Origin: an uncultured Collinsella sp.
GTDB lineage: Bacteria > Actinomycetota > Coriobacteriia > Coriobacteriales > Coriobacteriaceae
Reading direction: 5' to 3'
Assembly: GCA_958354105.1 (NCBI GenBank)
Contig: CATWVA010000007.1
Location: 9,069-73,068 of the forward strand
DNA: 64,000 nt
The position numbers and the translations under genes are program-made. How positions within the stretch are numbered: the stretch's first letter is position 1; each line of letters begins with the position of its first letter. The notes under the pieces are model-generated. The model was not told where the DNA came from and searched no databases. It saw only the letters and a program-made list of their open reading frames with translations. Shown here in pieces: positions 35,495 through 44,111 of this stretch.

Positions 35495-36796
35495 ATGGAC
35501 CAGGCGCAGACGAGTGACGACGCTCCCCTGCTCACGCACAGCACTCCTCAATCGGAGCAAACCACGCTCCTGGCTCAGCAAAAACCTCTCGTGACCATCG
35601 TGCACGCCTCCGTTGGCTCGGGCCACAAGGCCGCCGCAAATGCGATAGCGCAGGCCTTCGACCTCATCCGCGGCACCAATGGCATCCCCGAGGATATTGA
35701 GATTGAAGTGCTCGATATCCTTGATTTTGGACGTATTAAATTCGACGGTAATAAGACCGCGGCTTCTTTTACGGGAGCCACGCGCCCCATTTACGACCTG
35801 ACCTGGAGATATACACTTACGGGACATCTTCTCTGGGGTGGCGGCACGGCATGGTCGCGAATCATGTTCCCCGCCTTCAACGAATATATTCGTAGCCGCA
35901 GGCCCATAGCCGTGGTCGCAACGCACATCACAGCAGCCAATGTTGCCGTGGGTGCCCGCATAATTACGGGTATCGATTATCCAGTCATCTGCGTACCGAC
36001 CGACTACGAAGTCGAGGGCTGGTGGCCCCACAAGGACACCGATCTATTCTGTGTTGCCAACGAATTTATGGCCGAGACACTCCGCCCCCGTAAGGTCCCC
36101 GAAGCAAAGATTCGCATTACAGGCATCCCCATTCGCGCTGGGTTTGACACGGATTACGATCGCGAGGAAGAACTAGCCAAGTTCAACCTCCCCACCGACA
36201 AGACCGTCGTGCTGGTAATGGCCGGTGCCAGCTTGCCTCAGCCTTACGTCCGCTTTCGCGCGGCGATGGACCGCACCCTTCCCTTCCTGCGCAGTTTCGA
36301 GGATATGCACTTTGTCTTTTTGCCGGGCAAAGACGTGGAGTATGCCGCCCGGCTGAAGACGCTCTTCGATGCCATGAAGCTCGAGAACGTCACGGTGTTG
36401 GACTATGTCGACGACATGGCGGCCCTCATGCACGGGTGCGACCTGGCAATCCTCAAATCGGGCGGACTCACGGTCACCGAGTGCCTATGCGCACATCTGC
36501 CGATGATTCTGCTGGGCAAGTCCTATGGCCAGGAAAAGGCCAACACCACCATGCTCACCGGCATGGGCGCCAGCATGCATGTCACCACCGCACGAGAGCT
36601 CATCGTAACGTTGCGTCATCTCCACGATCATCCTGAGTCGCTCAAGGCACTGCTCATCAACGGCGAAGTACTACGCCGTCCCCACGCAGCCGAAGACATC
36701 GCCATCGCCACCATGGAGCTTGCAGGCAAACCCCAAAAGCGCAAACGAGCCTTCTGCCGCTTCTACTGGGGCGGCAAACCCGCGCATATCCGCTAG
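35495..36796 (+). CDS. MGDG synthase/UgtP-like glycosyltransferase
   Basis: A 433-residue GT-B glycosyltransferase of family 28 type. The N-terminal IVHASVGSGHKAAANAIA is the MGDG-synthase signature. A C-terminal sugar-nucleotide region follows (KSGGLTVTECL, then GKSYGQEKAN). The first 30 residues are Thr/Gln-rich and probably disordered. It likely transfers sugar to diacylglycerol, making membrane glycolipid; donor is unknown. AAGGGGAG supports the ATG. Its stop lies 10 bp before a large hairpin element. Confidence 0.85.
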   Translation: MDQAQTSDDAPLLTHSTPQSEQTTLLAQQKPLVTIVHASVGSGHKAAANAIAQAFDLIRGTNGIPEDIEIEVLDILDFGRIKFDGNKTAASFTGATRPIYDLTWRYTLTGHLLWGGGTAWSRIMFPAFNEYIRSRRPIAVVATHITAANVAVGARIITGIDYPVICVPTDYEVEGWWPHKDTDLFCVANEFMAETLRPRKVPEAKIRITGIPIRAGFDTDYDREEELAKFNLPTDKTVVLVMAGASLPQPYVRFRAAMDRTLPFLRSFEDMHFVFLPGKDVEYAARLKTLFDAMKLENVTVLDYVDDMAALMHGCDLAILKSGGLTVTECLCAHLPMILLGKSYGQEKANTTMLTGMGASMHVTTARELIVTLRHLHDHPESLKALLINGEVLRRPHAAEDIAIATMELAGKPQKRKRAFCRFYWGGKPAHIR

Positions 36797-36806
36797 TCGA
36801 ATGTCC

Positions 36807-36910
36807 GCCGCTCTGCCGGAGCCGCCCTTATATCATTCCATGCTCAAACATTCTCGCTTCGCTGCGAAACTGCGCGTGGAACGATATAAGGGCGGCTCCG
36901 GCAGAGCGGC
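36807..36910. repeat. Hairpin element A (34-bp arms, conserved centre)
   Basis: Arms 36807-36840 and 36877-36910 pair over 34 bp with one mismatch. The 36-nt centre (36841-36876) contains TTCGC-T-GCGAA. The centre and the 11 inner bases of each arm recur, inverted, in element B at 37070-37172. The outer 23 bases of the arms do not match B. It lies 10 bp after the glycosyltransferase stop and has no T tract. Confidence 0.9.
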
Positions 36911-36987
36911 TGCGTTTACTTACTAGCAGCTACTTCGGTATCCCCTCCATTAGAACCTGCAAAGGTAAAACAGGAAAATATAAATAC

Positions 36988-37036
36988 AGTAAGCCGATTC
37001 GACAAAGGGACAGCCCCTTTGTCGAATCGGCTTACT
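36988..37036. repeat. Perfect 22-bp palindrome with AAAGGG core
   Basis: Arms 36988-37009 and 37015-37036 are exact reverse complements with an ACAGC loop, forming one uninterrupted 22-bp hairpin. The apical AAAGGGACAG string is also found at 58479-58488 in the pnp-rnj intergenic region. Confidence 0.85.
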
Positions 37037-37069
37037 AGAAAAGTAAATATTGTTTCAAGCGAGTAGCCG

Positions 37070-37172
37070 CCCGCCCGGGGCTTACCTATATCATTCCACG
37101 CGCAGTTTCGCAGCGAGCGAAGCGACGCGAGAATGTTTGAGCATGGAATGATATAGGTAAGCCCCGGGCGGG
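37070..37172. repeat. Hairpin element B (perfect 29-bp arms, conserved centre)
   Basis: Arms 37070-37098 and 37144-37172 pair perfectly over 29 bp. The 45-nt centre is the reverse complement of the centre of element A plus nine extra bases. The TTCGC/GCGAA helix is kept. The outer 18 bases of the arms are unrelated to those of A. It lies 15 bp after the dut stop. Confidence 0.9.
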
Positions 37173-37187
37173 AGGGATACGAGCGCC

Positions 37188-37631
37188 CTAGGCGATGCCG
37201 CTGGAGCCGAAGCCTCCTTTGCCTCGGTCGGTTTCGTCTAGTTCTTCTACTTCTATGAGATTGACCGTGGGGACTTCTTGGATGACGAGTTGGGCTATGC
37301 GGTCGCCTTTATTGATTTGAATGTTATTGGAGGGATCCAGGTTGATGAGGATAACCTTGAGTTCTCCTCGGTAGTGAGCGTCGATGAGGCCCGGCGTGTT
37401 GACTATAGACAGGCCCTGCTTGATGGCCAAGCCGCTGCGGGGCTGGACGAAGCCGGCGTAGCCATCGGGCAGAGCGATGGCCAGCCCAGTAGAGACCAGA
37501 CGGCGTTCGAAGGGCTTCAGGACGCAGTCCTCGTTGGAGCGCAAATCCAAGCCGGCATCGGTGGGATGGGCGTATTTGGGAAGCTCAACGGTGGGGTCGA
37601 GACGCTTTATGTTGACGGTAATGTTGGACAT
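37188..37631 (-). CDS. dut: dUTP diphosphatase
   Basis: A 147-residue trimeric dUTPase. All five motifs are visible: [16 protein letters not shown], the [13 protein letters not shown] strand with catalytic Asp, GDRIAQLVI and the C-terminal GKGGFGSSG. It hydrolyses dUTP to dUMP. It follows nrdR by four bases, so both are probably on one transcript linked to deoxynucleotide supply. Confidence 0.96.
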   Translation of the reverse strand: MSNITVNIKRLDPTVELPKYAHPTDAGLDLRSNEDCVLKPFERRLVSTGLAIALPDGYAGFVQPRSGLAIKQGLSIVNTPGLIDAHYRGELKVILINLDPSNNIQINKGDRIAQLVIQEVPTVNLIEVEELDETDRGKGGFGSSGIA

Positions 37632-37635
37632 GGAA

Positions 37636-38079
37636 TCACCTTAGCTTGTCGAGCTCTTGCAGAAACTCATCGACGTCTTTGAAATCACGGTAGACCGAGG
37701 CAAAGCGGATGTACGCAACCTTGTCGATCTTGGCCAAGCGCTTGAGCACCATGTCACCCAACTCATGGGACGTGACGGCCGTCAGCGTGCGAGAGCGAAG
37801 CTCGACCTCGATGTCATCGATAATCTCATTGAGCTTCTTAGTGTCGATATCGCGCTTGATGGTGGCGCGCATCAAGCCGACAAGAAGCTTATTGCGATCG
37901 AACCGCTGCTTAGTTCCATCTGACTTAATGACCTCGATAGGGTCCTCGCATCGCTCAAACGTTGTAAAGCGGTAGTTACACGAGCAACATTCGCGACGGC
38001 GCTTAATGGTGTTATTTGACTCCTGCATACGGGAATCAACGACGCGGGTATGTGCCTTGCCGCATTTGGGACAGCGCAT
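37636..38079 (-). CDS. nrdR: Transcriptional repressor NrdR
   Basis: A 147-residue repressor of ribonucleotide reductase genes. N-terminal zinc ribbon (CPKC...CCSC), [17 protein letters not shown], then an ATP-cone domain. AAGAGGAGG precedes the ATG. No nrd genes occur in the window; it is operonic with dut. Confidence 0.96.
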   Translation of the reverse strand: MRCPKCGKAHTRVVDSRMQESNNTIKRRRECCSCNYRFTTFERCEDPIEVIKSDGTKQRFDRNKLLVGLMRATIKRDIDTKKLNEIIDDIEVELRSRTLTAVTSHELGDMVLKRLAKIDKVAYIRFASVYRDFKDVDEFLQELDKLR

Positions 38080-38130
38080 GGTACCTCCTCTTAAACGATA
38101 ACAAGGGTACCATGCGCAGCGCGATAATGA

Positions 38131-38583
38131 TTACGAACGAGCAGGAACCTTAAGATGCGCACCGGCGGCGAGCGAACCATGCTCCAGATGATTGACGCTA
38201 CGGATCATGTCGGAAGTCTCTTGCGTGGAAAGGCCTTCGATTGGATATTCTTCGGCAAGCGACCAAAGAGAATCGCCAGGCTGAACGCGAATGGTCTCGT
38301 AGGTAATGTTGGAAACGGACTCGGCATACGCGGCGTGACGAGCGCTAAAGACCGACATAGCGAGGACAAAGAAGAGCGTAAGCGCAACGGCGACGGCGAC
38401 AATCGTCGGAACCTTCAGGGCAACGCGGGCCGGCGCGACTACAGCCTGCTGATTGCGCGCAGGCTTTACGGTCAAAGGCTGAAAGCCGGAGCGGCCACCC
38501 TGAACAACCGTAAAAGTGGGTTCTGCAGGCGTCTCGAGCTTAAGGGCGAGGTTTCCCTGGACCATATTCGTTGCGTTCATCAT
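38131..38583 (-). CDS. SOS-controlled LysM membrane protein, YneA-like
   Basis: A 150-residue protein: cytoplasmic N-terminus, one membrane segment (about residues 58-80) and a C-terminal LysM domain (IRVQPGDSLWSLAEEYP...LKVP). Size, topology and position next to lexA match YneA-type division inhibitors that delay septation during DNA damage. LexA boxes in its promoter support SOS induction. Sequence identity to YneA cannot be judged here. Confidence 0.82.
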   Translation of the reverse strand: MMNATNMVQGNLALKLETPAEPTFTVVQGGRSGFQPLTVKPARNQQAVVAPARVALKVPTIVAVAVALTLFFVLAMSVFSARHAAYAESVSNITYETIRVQPGDSLWSLAEEYPIEGLSTQETSDMIRSVNHLEHGSLAAGAHLKVPARS

Positions 38584-38651
38584 GTTCTCCTCTCGCGTGT
38601 TTTGCTGAGAACAGTTTTATCAAGCCGCGCGGACAAAAATGTCTAGCGCGA

Positions 38652-38663
38652 GAACGAATGTTC
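38652..38663. promoter_or_regulatory. LexA box 1 (GAACGAATGTTC)
   Basis: A perfect GAAC-N4-GTTC site just downstream of the -10 box of the yneA-like promoter. Confidence 0.88.
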
Positions 38664-38668
38664 GGTTA

Positions 38669-38698
38669 TTATTATCTTCGAACAGTTGTTCCTGTCAA
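38669..38698 (-). promoter_or_regulatory. Promoter of the yneA-like gene
   Basis: On the minus strand TTGACA (38698-38693), an 18-bp spacer and TAATAA (38674-38669; ATAATA with 17 bp is equally possible). LexA box 2 fills the spacer. Confidence 0.75.
38680..38691. promoter_or_regulatory. LexA box 2 (GAACAGTTGTTC)
   Basis: A perfect GAAC-N4-GTTC site inside the spacer of the yneA-like promoter, where bound LexA would block RNA polymerase. Confidence 0.9.
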
Positions 38699-38707
38699 GC
38701 AAAATTC

Positions 38708-38719
38708 GAACATTTGTTT
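38708..38719. promoter_or_regulatory. LexA box 3 (GAACATTTGTTT)
   Basis: A one-mismatch GAAC-N4-GTTC site, 25 bp before the lexA start codon; suited to autoregulation. Confidence 0.75.
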
Positions 38720-38743
38720 GACATGGGTAGAGAGGATGCCCTG

Positions 38744-39388
38744 ATGGCTCGCAAAATTACCAAGCGTCAGCAGCAAATTTACGACTTCATCAAGGAATAT
38801 CAGCAGGAGAAGGGTTATCCGCCCAGCGTGCGCGAGATGGCTTCTGCCGTGGGCCTTTCCTCCCCCAGCACCGTGCACGCCCATCTCTCTGCCCTGGAGG
38901 CGCGCGGGCTACTCAAGCGCGATGCCACCAAGCCGCGCGCCCTGGAACTCTTTAACGAGGATGGTTCCTCTGTCTCAATTTCCAAATCTGACGAGCCCAC
39001 CGCACCTCGCGGAACGGTCTCGCTACCGCTCGTTGGTCGCGTCGCGGCTGGGATTCCCATTCTGGCCGAGCAGAATATCGAAGACACGTTTACTATCCCG
39101 ACCGAAATCGCCACTGATCAGGGTTCCTTTATCCTTGAGGTGCATGGGAGCTCAATGATCAATGTCGGCATCTTCAATGGCGATTACATCATCGTCCGTG
39201 AACAAAAGAGTGCCATGAACGGCGAAATTGTCGTGGCCATGATTGATGGTTCGGCGACCGTCAAGACGTTCTACAAGGAGCAGGGGCGTGTGCGCTTGCA
39301 GCCCGAGAACGACACCATGGAACCTATCTATGCAACGAATCCCGTTATCCTGGGCAAAGTCGTCGGCTTGATGCGCCGGTTCTCGTAA
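38744..39388 (+). CDS. lexA: SOS repressor LexA
   Basis: A 214-residue repressor. Winged helix in residues 1-65 (PPSVREMASAVGLSSPSTVHAHL is the recognition region). The self-cleavage site is Ala102-Gly103, with catalytic Ser137 (GSSM) and Lys174 (TVK). The ATG at 38744 has AGAGAGGA eight bases upstream; the ATG at 38723 lacks one. Its stop overlaps the next gene by one base. Confidence 0.97.
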   Translation: MARKITKRQQQIYDFIKEYQQEKGYPPSVREMASAVGLSSPSTVHAHLSALEARGLLKRDATKPRALELFNEDGSSVSISKSDEPTAPRGTVSLPLVGRVAAGIPILAEQNIEDTFTIPTEIATDQGSFILEVHGSSMINVGIFNGDYIIVREQKSAMNGEIVVAMIDGSATVKTFYKEQGRVRLQPENDTMEPIYATNPVILGKVVGLMRRFS

Positions 39389-40092
39389 TGCAAAAACGCA
39401 TAACCATCTTTGATACCGTCCGCGGGTTTACGATGATTTCTATGGCAGGTTTTCACGCTTGCTATGATCTCGCCTACCTGTACGGCTGGGATATGCCCTG
39501 GTTTACCCAGACTGTCTTTCAAGACGTCTGGCGCGCCAGCATCAGCTGGGTATTTTTGTTTATCGCGGGTTGGATGTGCACTCTTTCGCGCAACAATATC
39601 AAACGTGCCGCCAAATACGCCTTAGCAGCACTCGTTGTCTGGTTGGCAACAACACTTGTCTCATTCGACGATTCGGTTAATTTTGGCATCATCTACTGCA
39701 TGGCCGCATGCACCGGCATCGTGGCGTTGACCGATCCCGTCCTTAAGAAGATAACGGCGAGATGGGGCATGCCCCTATGCCTTGTGTTGTTCGCCCTCAC
39801 CTGGAGCATCCCCAAAACGATCTACCCTGTCCCCTACCTGGCGTGGCTGGGATTTCCGAGCCCTGGGTTTGTCTCAGGTGATTACTACCCCATCATCCCG
39901 TTTATCTTTATGTATCTTGCAGGATACTTCGCCGCACACATAGCGCAGGGAATCGATAAGACCGTCCCCAGCTGGGCCTACGCCAACCCCCTGCCGGTGC
40001 TCGCCGGCCTTGGACGTCACGCACTCCCCTTTTATCTGCTGCATCAGCCCATCATTCTGGGCATTTTGGAGCTCGTCTACTCGGTGCGATAA
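39388..40092 (+). CDS. DUF1624 / heparan-alpha-glucosaminide N-acetyltransferase-like membrane protein
   Basis: A 234-residue protein with about seven membrane segments. It begins with the family pattern ITIFDTVRGFTMISMAGFHACYDL and ends with ALPFYLLHQPIILG, both typical of acyltransferase-3-like DUF1624 proteins. The substrate is unknown; these proteins probably acetylate a cell-envelope sugar. It starts in a TAATG overlap with lexA, so it may share SOS control. Its end overlaps hflX on the other strand by 16 bp. Confidence 0.82.
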   Translation: MQKRITIFDTVRGFTMISMAGFHACYDLAYLYGWDMPWFTQTVFQDVWRASISWVFLFIAGWMCTLSRNNIKRAAKYALAALVVWLATTLVSFDDSVNFGIIYCMAACTGIVALTDPVLKKITARWGMPLCLVLFALTWSIPKTIYPVPYLAWLGFPSPGFVSGDYYPIIPFIFMYLAGYFAAHIAQGIDKTVPSWAYANPLPVLAGLGRHALPFYLLHQPIILGILELVYSVR

Positions 40093-41366
40093 CGCTCGAG
40101 CCGCGGTGCAATACGAGCCGGCAACTTCGCCACAATGCGAACACCGTCCTCGAGATATTCCTCATGCAGAAGGGTTCCCTGCTCATGCACCAGCGTGATG
40201 AGAGCGCCCTCGCGATACGGAATATCAGCGGAAAGCAACACATCGGTGGCAGCTGCCTCGCGAGCAATGCGATCAACGAGATCGTCGAGCCCCTCGCCCG
40301 TTTGGGCCGAGAACAGAACGGCTTCCGGATAGCGACGACGGAAACTCAATCGATCAACGCTATCGAGAAGATCGATTTTATTGAATACGGTCAGCGTTAA
40401 ACGCTCTCCGGCGCCGATCTCATCAAGCACGCGGTCGACAGCCTCCAGCTGCCGCTCATAGTCCTCGTCAGACGCATCTACGACTTTGAGAATTAGATCG
40501 GCACCCAAAACCTCGGACAGCGTCGATTTAAAGGCATCGACCAGACCATGGGGCAGCTTTTGAATAAAGCCGACGGTATCGGTAATCGTCATGCCGCGAC
40601 CGCCGGGCAGGCGATACGAACGCGTCGTCGGGTCGAGCGTAGCAAACAGCTTGTCCTGCGAAAGTACCGTAGAGCCGGTCAGACGATTGAGCAACGTCGA
40701 TTTACCGGCATTGGTATAACCGGCTAACGCGACGCGAAACGCCGGTGACTCAATGCGGTTCTTGGATTGAACATCGCGACGCTGTTCAACCTGCTTGAGC
40801 TCACGACGAAGCGCAGCGATCTTATTACGAATGAGGCGACGGTCGACCTCGAGCTGACTTTCGCCCTGACCAAAACGTGAGCCGATGCCGCCGCGCGTCT
40901 GCTCCTTGGCGAGATGGCTCCACATGCCACGCAGGCGAGGCAACAAATATTGAAGCTGTGCCAGCTGTACCTGCAGGCGTCCCTCACGCGTCTGAGCATG
41001 CAGGCCAAAGATATCTAGGATCAGTGCTGTACGATCGATAATCTTTACCGGCTCGCCCACGGCTTTCTCCAAATAGGATTGCTGCGAGGGGGTCAGGTCG
41101 TCGTCAAAAATAACGACATCGGCATCCATGCGATGCACCAGGCCGCACAGCTCTTCAACCTTACCGGAACCGATAAACGATTTAGGATACGGCTTTACCA
41201 AACGCTGCGACAAGCGTGCCACGCACTGGGCACCAGCTGTGTGGGCAAGACGCTCCAGCTCATCAAGCGAGCGATCGAGCGGCCATGCATTGTCGCACCA
41301 CTCAACACCAACTAAAATGGCACGCTCGGGCTCGGGTGCCGTGGGAACAAGGGGGAAACGGGCCAT
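40077..41366 (-). CDS. hflX: Ribosome-splitting GTPase HflX
   Basis: A 429-residue protein with the HflX N-terminal domain (AGAQCVARLSQRLVKPYPKSFIGSGK; VIFDDDLTPSQQ), a coiled linker (Glu/Gln/Arg-rich) and a GTPase domain: GYTNAGKST, DTVGFIQKLPH and NKID. HflX rescues stalled ribosomes under stress. It follows miaA with a one-base overlap. Confidence 0.95.
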   Translation of the reverse strand: MARFPLVPTAPEPERAILVGVEWCDNAWPLDRSLDELERLAHTAGAQCVARLSQRLVKPYPKSFIGSGKVEELCGLVHRMDADVVIFDDDLTPSQQSYLEKAVGEPVKIIDRTALILDIFGLHAQTREGRLQVQLAQLQYLLPRLRGMWSHLAKEQTRGGIGSRFGQGESQLEVDRRLIRNKIAALRRELKQVEQRRDVQSKNRIESPAFRVALAGYTNAGKSTLLNRLTGSTVLSQDKLFATLDPTTRSYRLPGGRGMTITDTVGFIQKLPHGLVDAFKSTLSEVLGADLILKVVDASDEDYERQLEAVDRVLDEIGAGERLTLTVFNKIDLLDSVDRLSFRRRYPEAVLFSAQTGEGLDDLVDRIAREAAATDVLLSADIPYREGALITLVHEQGTLLHEEYLEDGVRIVAKLPARIAPRLERYRTE

Positions 41367-42304
41367 TAGGCAGCCTCAATACGATGCAGGATATCCTCAA
41401 CGACCTCATCGATCGTACATTCATCCATATCAAACCACGCGATACGGTCATCACGCTTAAACCACGAAAGCTGACGCTTGGCATAACGACGCGAACGCAT
41501 CTTAATGAGTTCGCGAGCCTCATCCATGCTCATCACGCCATTGAAAGCATCGATGATCTCTTTATAGCCAATTGCCTGCATCGACGTCAGGGCATCACCC
41601 AGCCCCTGGCCCATAAGACCGCGGACCTCATCGACAAGACCCTGCTCAAACATCAGATCGACGCGCAGGTTAATGCGCTCGTAGAGCACCTCGCGATTAC
41701 GCGTCAGACCAAACCATAGGGCATGATAATGCTCGTGCGGAACACTAAACTGCGACTTTTGCTGCGCATAGGAGACGCCATCATCATGCATCTCAAGCGC
41801 GCGAATCACACGCCGCACGTTATGGGGATGAATAACAGCAGCCGATTCTGGATCGCGCTCGGCAAGCAGGGCATGCAGCTCTTCCTCGCCAATACGCTCG
41901 AAAAGCTCCTGATAGCCCGCACGGCGATCGTCCTCAAGTTCACCCGAGGGAAAGTCCATCTCATCGAGGGCAGCCTTGAGATACAGCCCCGTACCTCCGC
42001 AAAAAACCGGCAGGCAACCCGAACCAAGGAGACGTTCAACATGCGCGCGAGCGTCAGCCTGATAAAGCGCAGCAGAATATGCCACACCCGGCTCTACAAT
42101 GTCGACGAGACGCAGCGGCACCGTGCACTCATCGGGCGCCATCTTTGCGGTACCGATGTCCATGCCGCGATAGATTTGCATCGCATCGCACGACAGCACT
42201 TCGGACGAAAGACGAGCTGCCAAACGGTCGGCAACATCACTCTTACCAACCGCCGTCGGACCGACGATCGCAACGGCGGAAAGACCTGCCCCAGGAGAAG
42301 CCAT
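41366..42304 (-). CDS. miaA: tRNA dimethylallyltransferase
   Basis: A 312-residue enzyme that prenylates A37 of tRNAs reading UNN codons. GPTAVGKSDVADRLA P-loop, LSCDAMQIYRGMDIGTAK, GGTGLYLKA and the C-terminal RRYAKRQLSWF motif are present. It overlaps both miaB and hflX by one base. Confidence 0.96.
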   Translation of the reverse strand: MASPGAGLSAVAIVGPTAVGKSDVADRLAARLSSEVLSCDAMQIYRGMDIGTAKMAPDECTVPLRLVDIVEPGVAYSAALYQADARAHVERLLGSGCLPVFCGGTGLYLKAALDEMDFPSGELEDDRRAGYQELFERIGEEELHALLAERDPESAAVIHPHNVRRVIRALEMHDDGVSYAQQKSQFSVPHEHYHALWFGLTRNREVLYERINLRVDLMFEQGLVDEVRGLMGQGLGDALTSMQAIGYKEIIDAFNGVMSMDEARELIKMRSRRYAKRQLSWFKRDDRIAWFDMDECTIDEVVEDILHRIEAA

Positions 42305-43680
42305 TAGCGCGGCTCGCCCACAACGGAGCCGGACAAATACCAGGTCTTGGCAACGTCAACGTCAACATCAACGATCTTGCCAACAAGCTGATCGATGCTG
42401 TAACCCTCGGGGATAGGAGCATGCACGGTCTGATTCTTGGGACTCTTGCCCAGCAGGACCGCGTCGTTCTTTTTACTCGTTCCCTCAATGAGCGCCGGAA
42501 CCACAGTATGAAGCTCGCCCTGGTTATACTCGTGTGCCGTGGTCTCGATAACCTTAACCAGGCGGTTGAAACGCTCAAGAATAACCTCATGCGGCGTAGG
42601 ATCGTCAATTTCGGCGGCCGGAGTACCGGCGCGCTTGGAATAGATGAAGGTATAGGCCTGAGCATAGCGGACCGTCTCGGCAAGTGAGAGCGTCTGCTCA
42701 AAGTCTTCTTCAGTCTCGCCCGGGAAGCCAACGATAATGTCGGTCGAGAGCGCGATATCGGGCATGCGGTTGCGAATGCGATCGACCAGGCCCAGATAGT
42801 CCTCGCGTGTATAACGACGATTCATCTCTTTGAGGATCCGCGTCGAACCTGACTGGACGGCCAGGTGCAGTTGCGGCATAACGGCAGATGTCTCGGCCAT
42901 GGCGTCGATGGTCTCGGGCAGCAGATCCTTGGGATGCGAAGACGTAAAGAAGATACGCTCCACGCCCGTATCGCCCACGGCACGCAGCAGATCGGCAAAA
43001 CGCGGCTTGCCAAACAGATCGCGACCATATGAATTAACGTTTTGGCCCAACAGCGTAATCTCACGCACGCCCTGGCGCACCAAACCGGTCACCTCGTCGA
43101 CAATCTCCTCGAAGGGGCGGCTCTTTTCGCGACCGCGCACGTACGGCACGATGCAATAGGTGCAAAAATTATTGCAGCCCGTCATGATGGGCACCCAAGC
43201 GTGATACTGAGTCTCGCGATGCCACGGCATGCTCATGGCGTCCGTATCCTCATGCTCATTGGTGCGGATATGACGCTTGCCATCAAGGAACGCCTCGGCA
43301 ATGAGCTCGGCCACATGCGCGATGGAATGCGTGCCAAAGATGACATTGACGTTATCGACGTTGGTGAGCAGGCCCTCGCCATCGCGCTGCGCGATGCAGC
43401 CACCAACGGCAACCACGCGCTTGCCAGAAGGCGAAGGCGGCAGGCTTTTGCAGGAATTGCACTGACCGTACAGGCGAGTATCGGCGGCCTCGCGCACGCA
43501 GCACGTCATGAAGACAACGATATCGGCATGCGCGGGATCGAGCGCCATGAGGCAGCCATACGAATCAAGCAGACCGCTCACGCGCTCGGAATCGTGCTGA
43601 TTCATCTGGCAGCCAAAGGTGCGGATAAAGTAGGTTTTACCGGCAAGAATATCGCGTACGGAACGCTGGTCCATGTGCAT
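42304..43680 (-). CDS. miaB: tRNA-2-methylthio-N6-dimethylallyladenosine synthase
   Basis: A 458-residue radical SAM methylthiotransferase acting after MiaA on the same base. N-terminal domain FGCQMNQHDSE with three cluster cysteines, radical SAM motif CNNFCTYCIVPYVRG, and a C-terminal TRAM domain. Two close in-frame ATGs (43680, 43674) follow TTAGGAC; either may be used. Confidence 0.95.
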   Translation of the reverse strand: MHMDQRSVRDILAGKTYFIRTFGCQMNQHDSERVSGLLDSYGCLMALDPAHADIVVFMTCCVREAADTRLYGQCNSCKSLPPSPSGKRVVAVGGCIAQRDGEGLLTNVDNVNVIFGTHSIAHVAELIAEAFLDGKRHIRTNEHEDTDAMSMPWHRETQYHAWVPIMTGCNNFCTYCIVPYVRGREKSRPFEEIVDEVTGLVRQGVREITLLGQNVNSYGRDLFGKPRFADLLRAVGDTGVERIFFTSSHPKDLLPETIDAMAETSAVMPQLHLAVQSGSTRILKEMNRRYTREDYLGLVDRIRNRMPDIALSTDIIVGFPGETEEDFEQTLSLAETVRYAQAYTFIYSKRAGTPAAEIDDPTPHEVILERFNRLVKVIETTAHEYNQGELHTVVPALIEGTSKKNDAVLLGKSPKNQTVHAPIPEGYSIDQLVGKIVDVDVDVAKTWYLSGSVVGEPR

Positions 43681-43719
43681 AAGTCCTAACGATGGGGAGC
43701 GAAACAAAGCAAGCAGAAG

Positions 43720-44037
43720 CTATGCCACAGGCTTAACATCATCAATGACGACGTTATCCATAGCAGCTCGATTGATCTGGTGAACGTAGATAGAAAGGCG
43801 GATGGCCGTGCGCGACTCCCCGTTAATGAGGATGTCGGAGAACACGGGCGCGCAGGAAATATCAAAACCGGTTGGAATCAAAAAACCGCGCGCGATAGCA
43901 ACGGCCTTAATGGCCTGGTTGACGGCACCGGCGCCGACACACTGGATGTTGACGGGTACACCATCCTTGACCATGCCGGCGATGGCGCCGGCAACGGACG
44001 CGGGCGATGATTTGCTTGATACCTTCAGGCAATCCAT
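43720..44037 (-). CDS. spoVS: SpoVS-family protein
   Basis: A 105-residue protein matching stage V sporulation protein S: LKVSSKSSPASVAGAIAG, then GAGAVNQAIKAVAIARGFL. GCAGGAG precedes the ATG. The family is an Alba-like nucleic-acid-binding fold and is also found outside spore formers. No other sporulation gene is in the window. It sits between miaB and the GHKL gene. Confidence 0.9.
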   Translation of the reverse strand: MDCLKVSSKSSPASVAGAIAGMVKDGVPVNIQCVGAGAVNQAIKAVAIARGFLIPTGFDISCAPVFSDILINGESRTAIRLSIYVHQINRAAMDNVVIDDVKPVA

Positions 44038-44111
44038 GAAGAAACTCCTGCATTTAAAAGTACGTTTTAACTGCAATAACTGTATCGTACCGAGTGGACT
44101 CGGTAAAGGCA

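Larger units (their letters stand above)
36911..37187. other. Convergent intergenic region with three hairpins
   Basis: Between the glycosyltransferase and dut there is no gene. Besides elements A and B it contains a third perfect hairpin (36988-37036) and otherwise AT-rich filler. Confidence 0.6.

Noticed and set aside
36807..37172. Elements A and B as the two ends of one composite transposon
   Set aside because: They are inverted copies flanking about 160 bp with no transposase, and their outer arms differ, so they are not matching terminal repeats.
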